NCBI RefSeq assembly: GCF_003075395.1
Contig: NZ_QDFV01000003.1
Span: 606,189-670,188, forward strand
Direction of reading: 5' to 3'
Source of the DNA: Microbacterium sp. TPD7012
GTDB taxonomy: Bacteria > Actinomycetota > Actinomycetes > Actinomycetales > Microbacteriaceae
Length of the DNA: 64,000 nt
Shown in pieces: positions 63,028-64,000 of this stretch; the first letter of the stretch is position 1, and each line of letters begins with the position of its first letter. Below the pieces are notes generated by a model. It saw nothing but the letters and a program-made list of their open reading frames with translations, was not told the DNA's origin and did no database searches. Both the position numbers and the translations under genes were made by a program.

Positions 63028-63818
63028 CACAGCTCCTTCAGCACGGGACGCTCCAGGCTCCGGAACGTCCAGACGCCCAGCGCGAGGATGACGATGCACA
63101 TCACCGCACTGATCACGACGGGGGTCGTCTGCCAGAGCTCCGGGAAGAATCCGACGCGGTAGAGGGTGAAGATACCCGCCAGCGGATTGAAGGCGCCGAT
63201 GGTGTCGAACGGCGCCGGCAGGTCCTGGAAGCTGTAGATCACGGGCGAGGCGTAGAAGAGCGCGCGCAGGATCAGCGCCGTCGTCCGCTCGAGGTCGGCG
63301 TAGAGCACGCAGAGCGGAGCCACCAGCAGCCCGAGGCCGACGAGCAGCGTCACCTGCATGAGCATCGCCACGGGGAACCAGAGCAGCATCCAGTTGACGG
63401 TCGCGCCGCTGAACACCGCGAAGAGCACCAGCACCGGAATCGAGAAGAGGAACTCGATCCCCTTGCTCAGCACGATGCGGTTCACCCAGATCGATCGCGG
63501 GATGGCCGTCGACCGCACCAGGCGCGAGTCCTTCTTGAACGCCCTCGTGAAGTCGGACACCGAGGTGTTGAACCACACCCACGGCAGGAGCGCCACGATG
63601 AGGAACACGATGTAGGGATCCTCGCCGACGGTGCGGTGGAAGACCTGCGTGAAGACGAACCAGTAGATCGCGCTCATCACGAGCGGATCGAGGACGGACC
63701 AGAGGTAGCCGAGGAAGCTCGTCGCGTACCGGACCTTGAGGTCGCGGGCCGACAGCAGCCACAGCGAATGCAGATAGCGCCGGGGCGTCCCGGGCGCCCC
63801 GACAGCAGCGTGACTCAC
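63027..63818 (-). CDS. wzm: Polysaccharide ABC exporter permease Wzm
   Basis: A 263-residue ABC-2 permease with six membrane segments between about 30 and 255. RDLKVRYATSFLGYLWSVLDPLV (about 26-48) is the N-terminal amphipathic gate-helix region of the family. PLCVLYADLERTTALILRALFYASPVIY is typical of ABC-2 polysaccharide exporters. GTG at 63818 sits seven bases after TAGACT, which contains the glf TAG stop. With wzt it forms the galactan exporter. Confidence 0.92.
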   Translation of the reverse strand: MSHAAVGAPGTPRRYLHSLWLLSARDLKVRYATSFLGYLWSVLDPLVMSAIYWFVFTQVFHRTVGEDPYIVFLIVALLPWVWFNTSVSDFTRAFKKDSRLVRSTAIPRSIWVNRIVLSKGIEFLFSIPVLVLFAVFSGATVNWMLLWFPVAMLMQVTLLVGLGLLVAPLCVLYADLERTTALILRALFYASPVIYSFQDLPAPFDTIGAFNPLAGIFTLYRVGFFPELWQTTPVVISAVMCIVILALGVWTFRSLERPVLKEL

Positions 63819-63828
63819 GATGTCGAGT

Positions 63829-64000
<172 letters not shown>

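Overview
The window is a contiguous piece of a high-GC actinobacterial chromosome. Gene content and protein features (WhiB1, WhiB2, MtrAB-LpqB, PdtaS, the fused Kgd oxoglutarate decarboxylase/dehydrogenase, NnrD, RsrA/SigR, many GTG starts) point to Microbacteriaceae, most likely Microbacterium or a close relative. I see no rRNA, tRNA, insertion sequence, prophage, integrase or CRISPR array. No stretch longer than 300 bases lacks a gene; the longest gaps are 16330-16563, 25770-25957 and 6826-6985.

Layout. 1-12.0 kb: a GT87 membrane protein (cut by the window edge), nnrD, an old yellow enzyme, a CNNM/CBS pair, guaB1, kgd and an Eis-type acetyltransferase. 12-19 kb: a redox/signalling and housekeeping block (rsrA-sigR, aroA, rsgA, bcp, whiB1, pdtaS, a DUF6459 protein). 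19-22 kb: a small HTH protein with a SAF/CpaB-like and CpaE-like pair lacking pilus genes, then an alanine-type aminotransferase. 23-33.7 kb: secA, padR, a coiled-coil protein, hpf, comF, lpqB, mtrB, mtrA. 33.7-41.2 kb: a membrane protein-DUF4129-DUF4350-MoxR-DUF58 operon, with SpoIIM-like and RDD genes. 41-46 kb: ahcY, a MacAB-like ABC system, DUF3499 and a degenerate zincin. 46-52.7 kb: DUF5719, a 1067-residue polytopic glycosyltransferase, whiB2, manA. 52.7-64 kb: a wall-polysaccharide region with two O-antigen-ligase-like proteins, galE, glfT2, glfT1, wzt, wzm and the end of glf, interrupted by a lipoprotein/ECF sigma/membrane protein module.

From memory, the 12-53 kb core follows the order of Mycobacterium tuberculosis Rv3219-Rv3260c closely (whiB1, pdtaS, rshA, sigH, aroA, rsgA, Rv3235, secA1, hpf, comF, lpqB, mtrB, mtrA, sahH, manA, Rv3258c, Rv3259, whiB2). 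The glf/glfT1/glfT2/wzm/wzt set is the mycobacterial galactan biosynthesis and export set, here compact and without arabinan or mycolate genes in view.

The clearest unexplained signal is regulatory. About twenty start codons lie 6-9 bases, mostly 6 or 7, downstream of a TANNNT (-10-like) hexamer, often TAGGCT or TAGACT, usually without a usable ribosome-binding site. This suggests widespread leaderless transcription. In two cases the hexamer contains the stop codon of the gene upstream (rsgA to bcp, glf to wzm). At 40361-40382 two divergent genes appear to share one symmetrical -10 element. These are inferences from sequence position and could be tested by 5'-end mapping. I found no wholly new defence or mobile system here.
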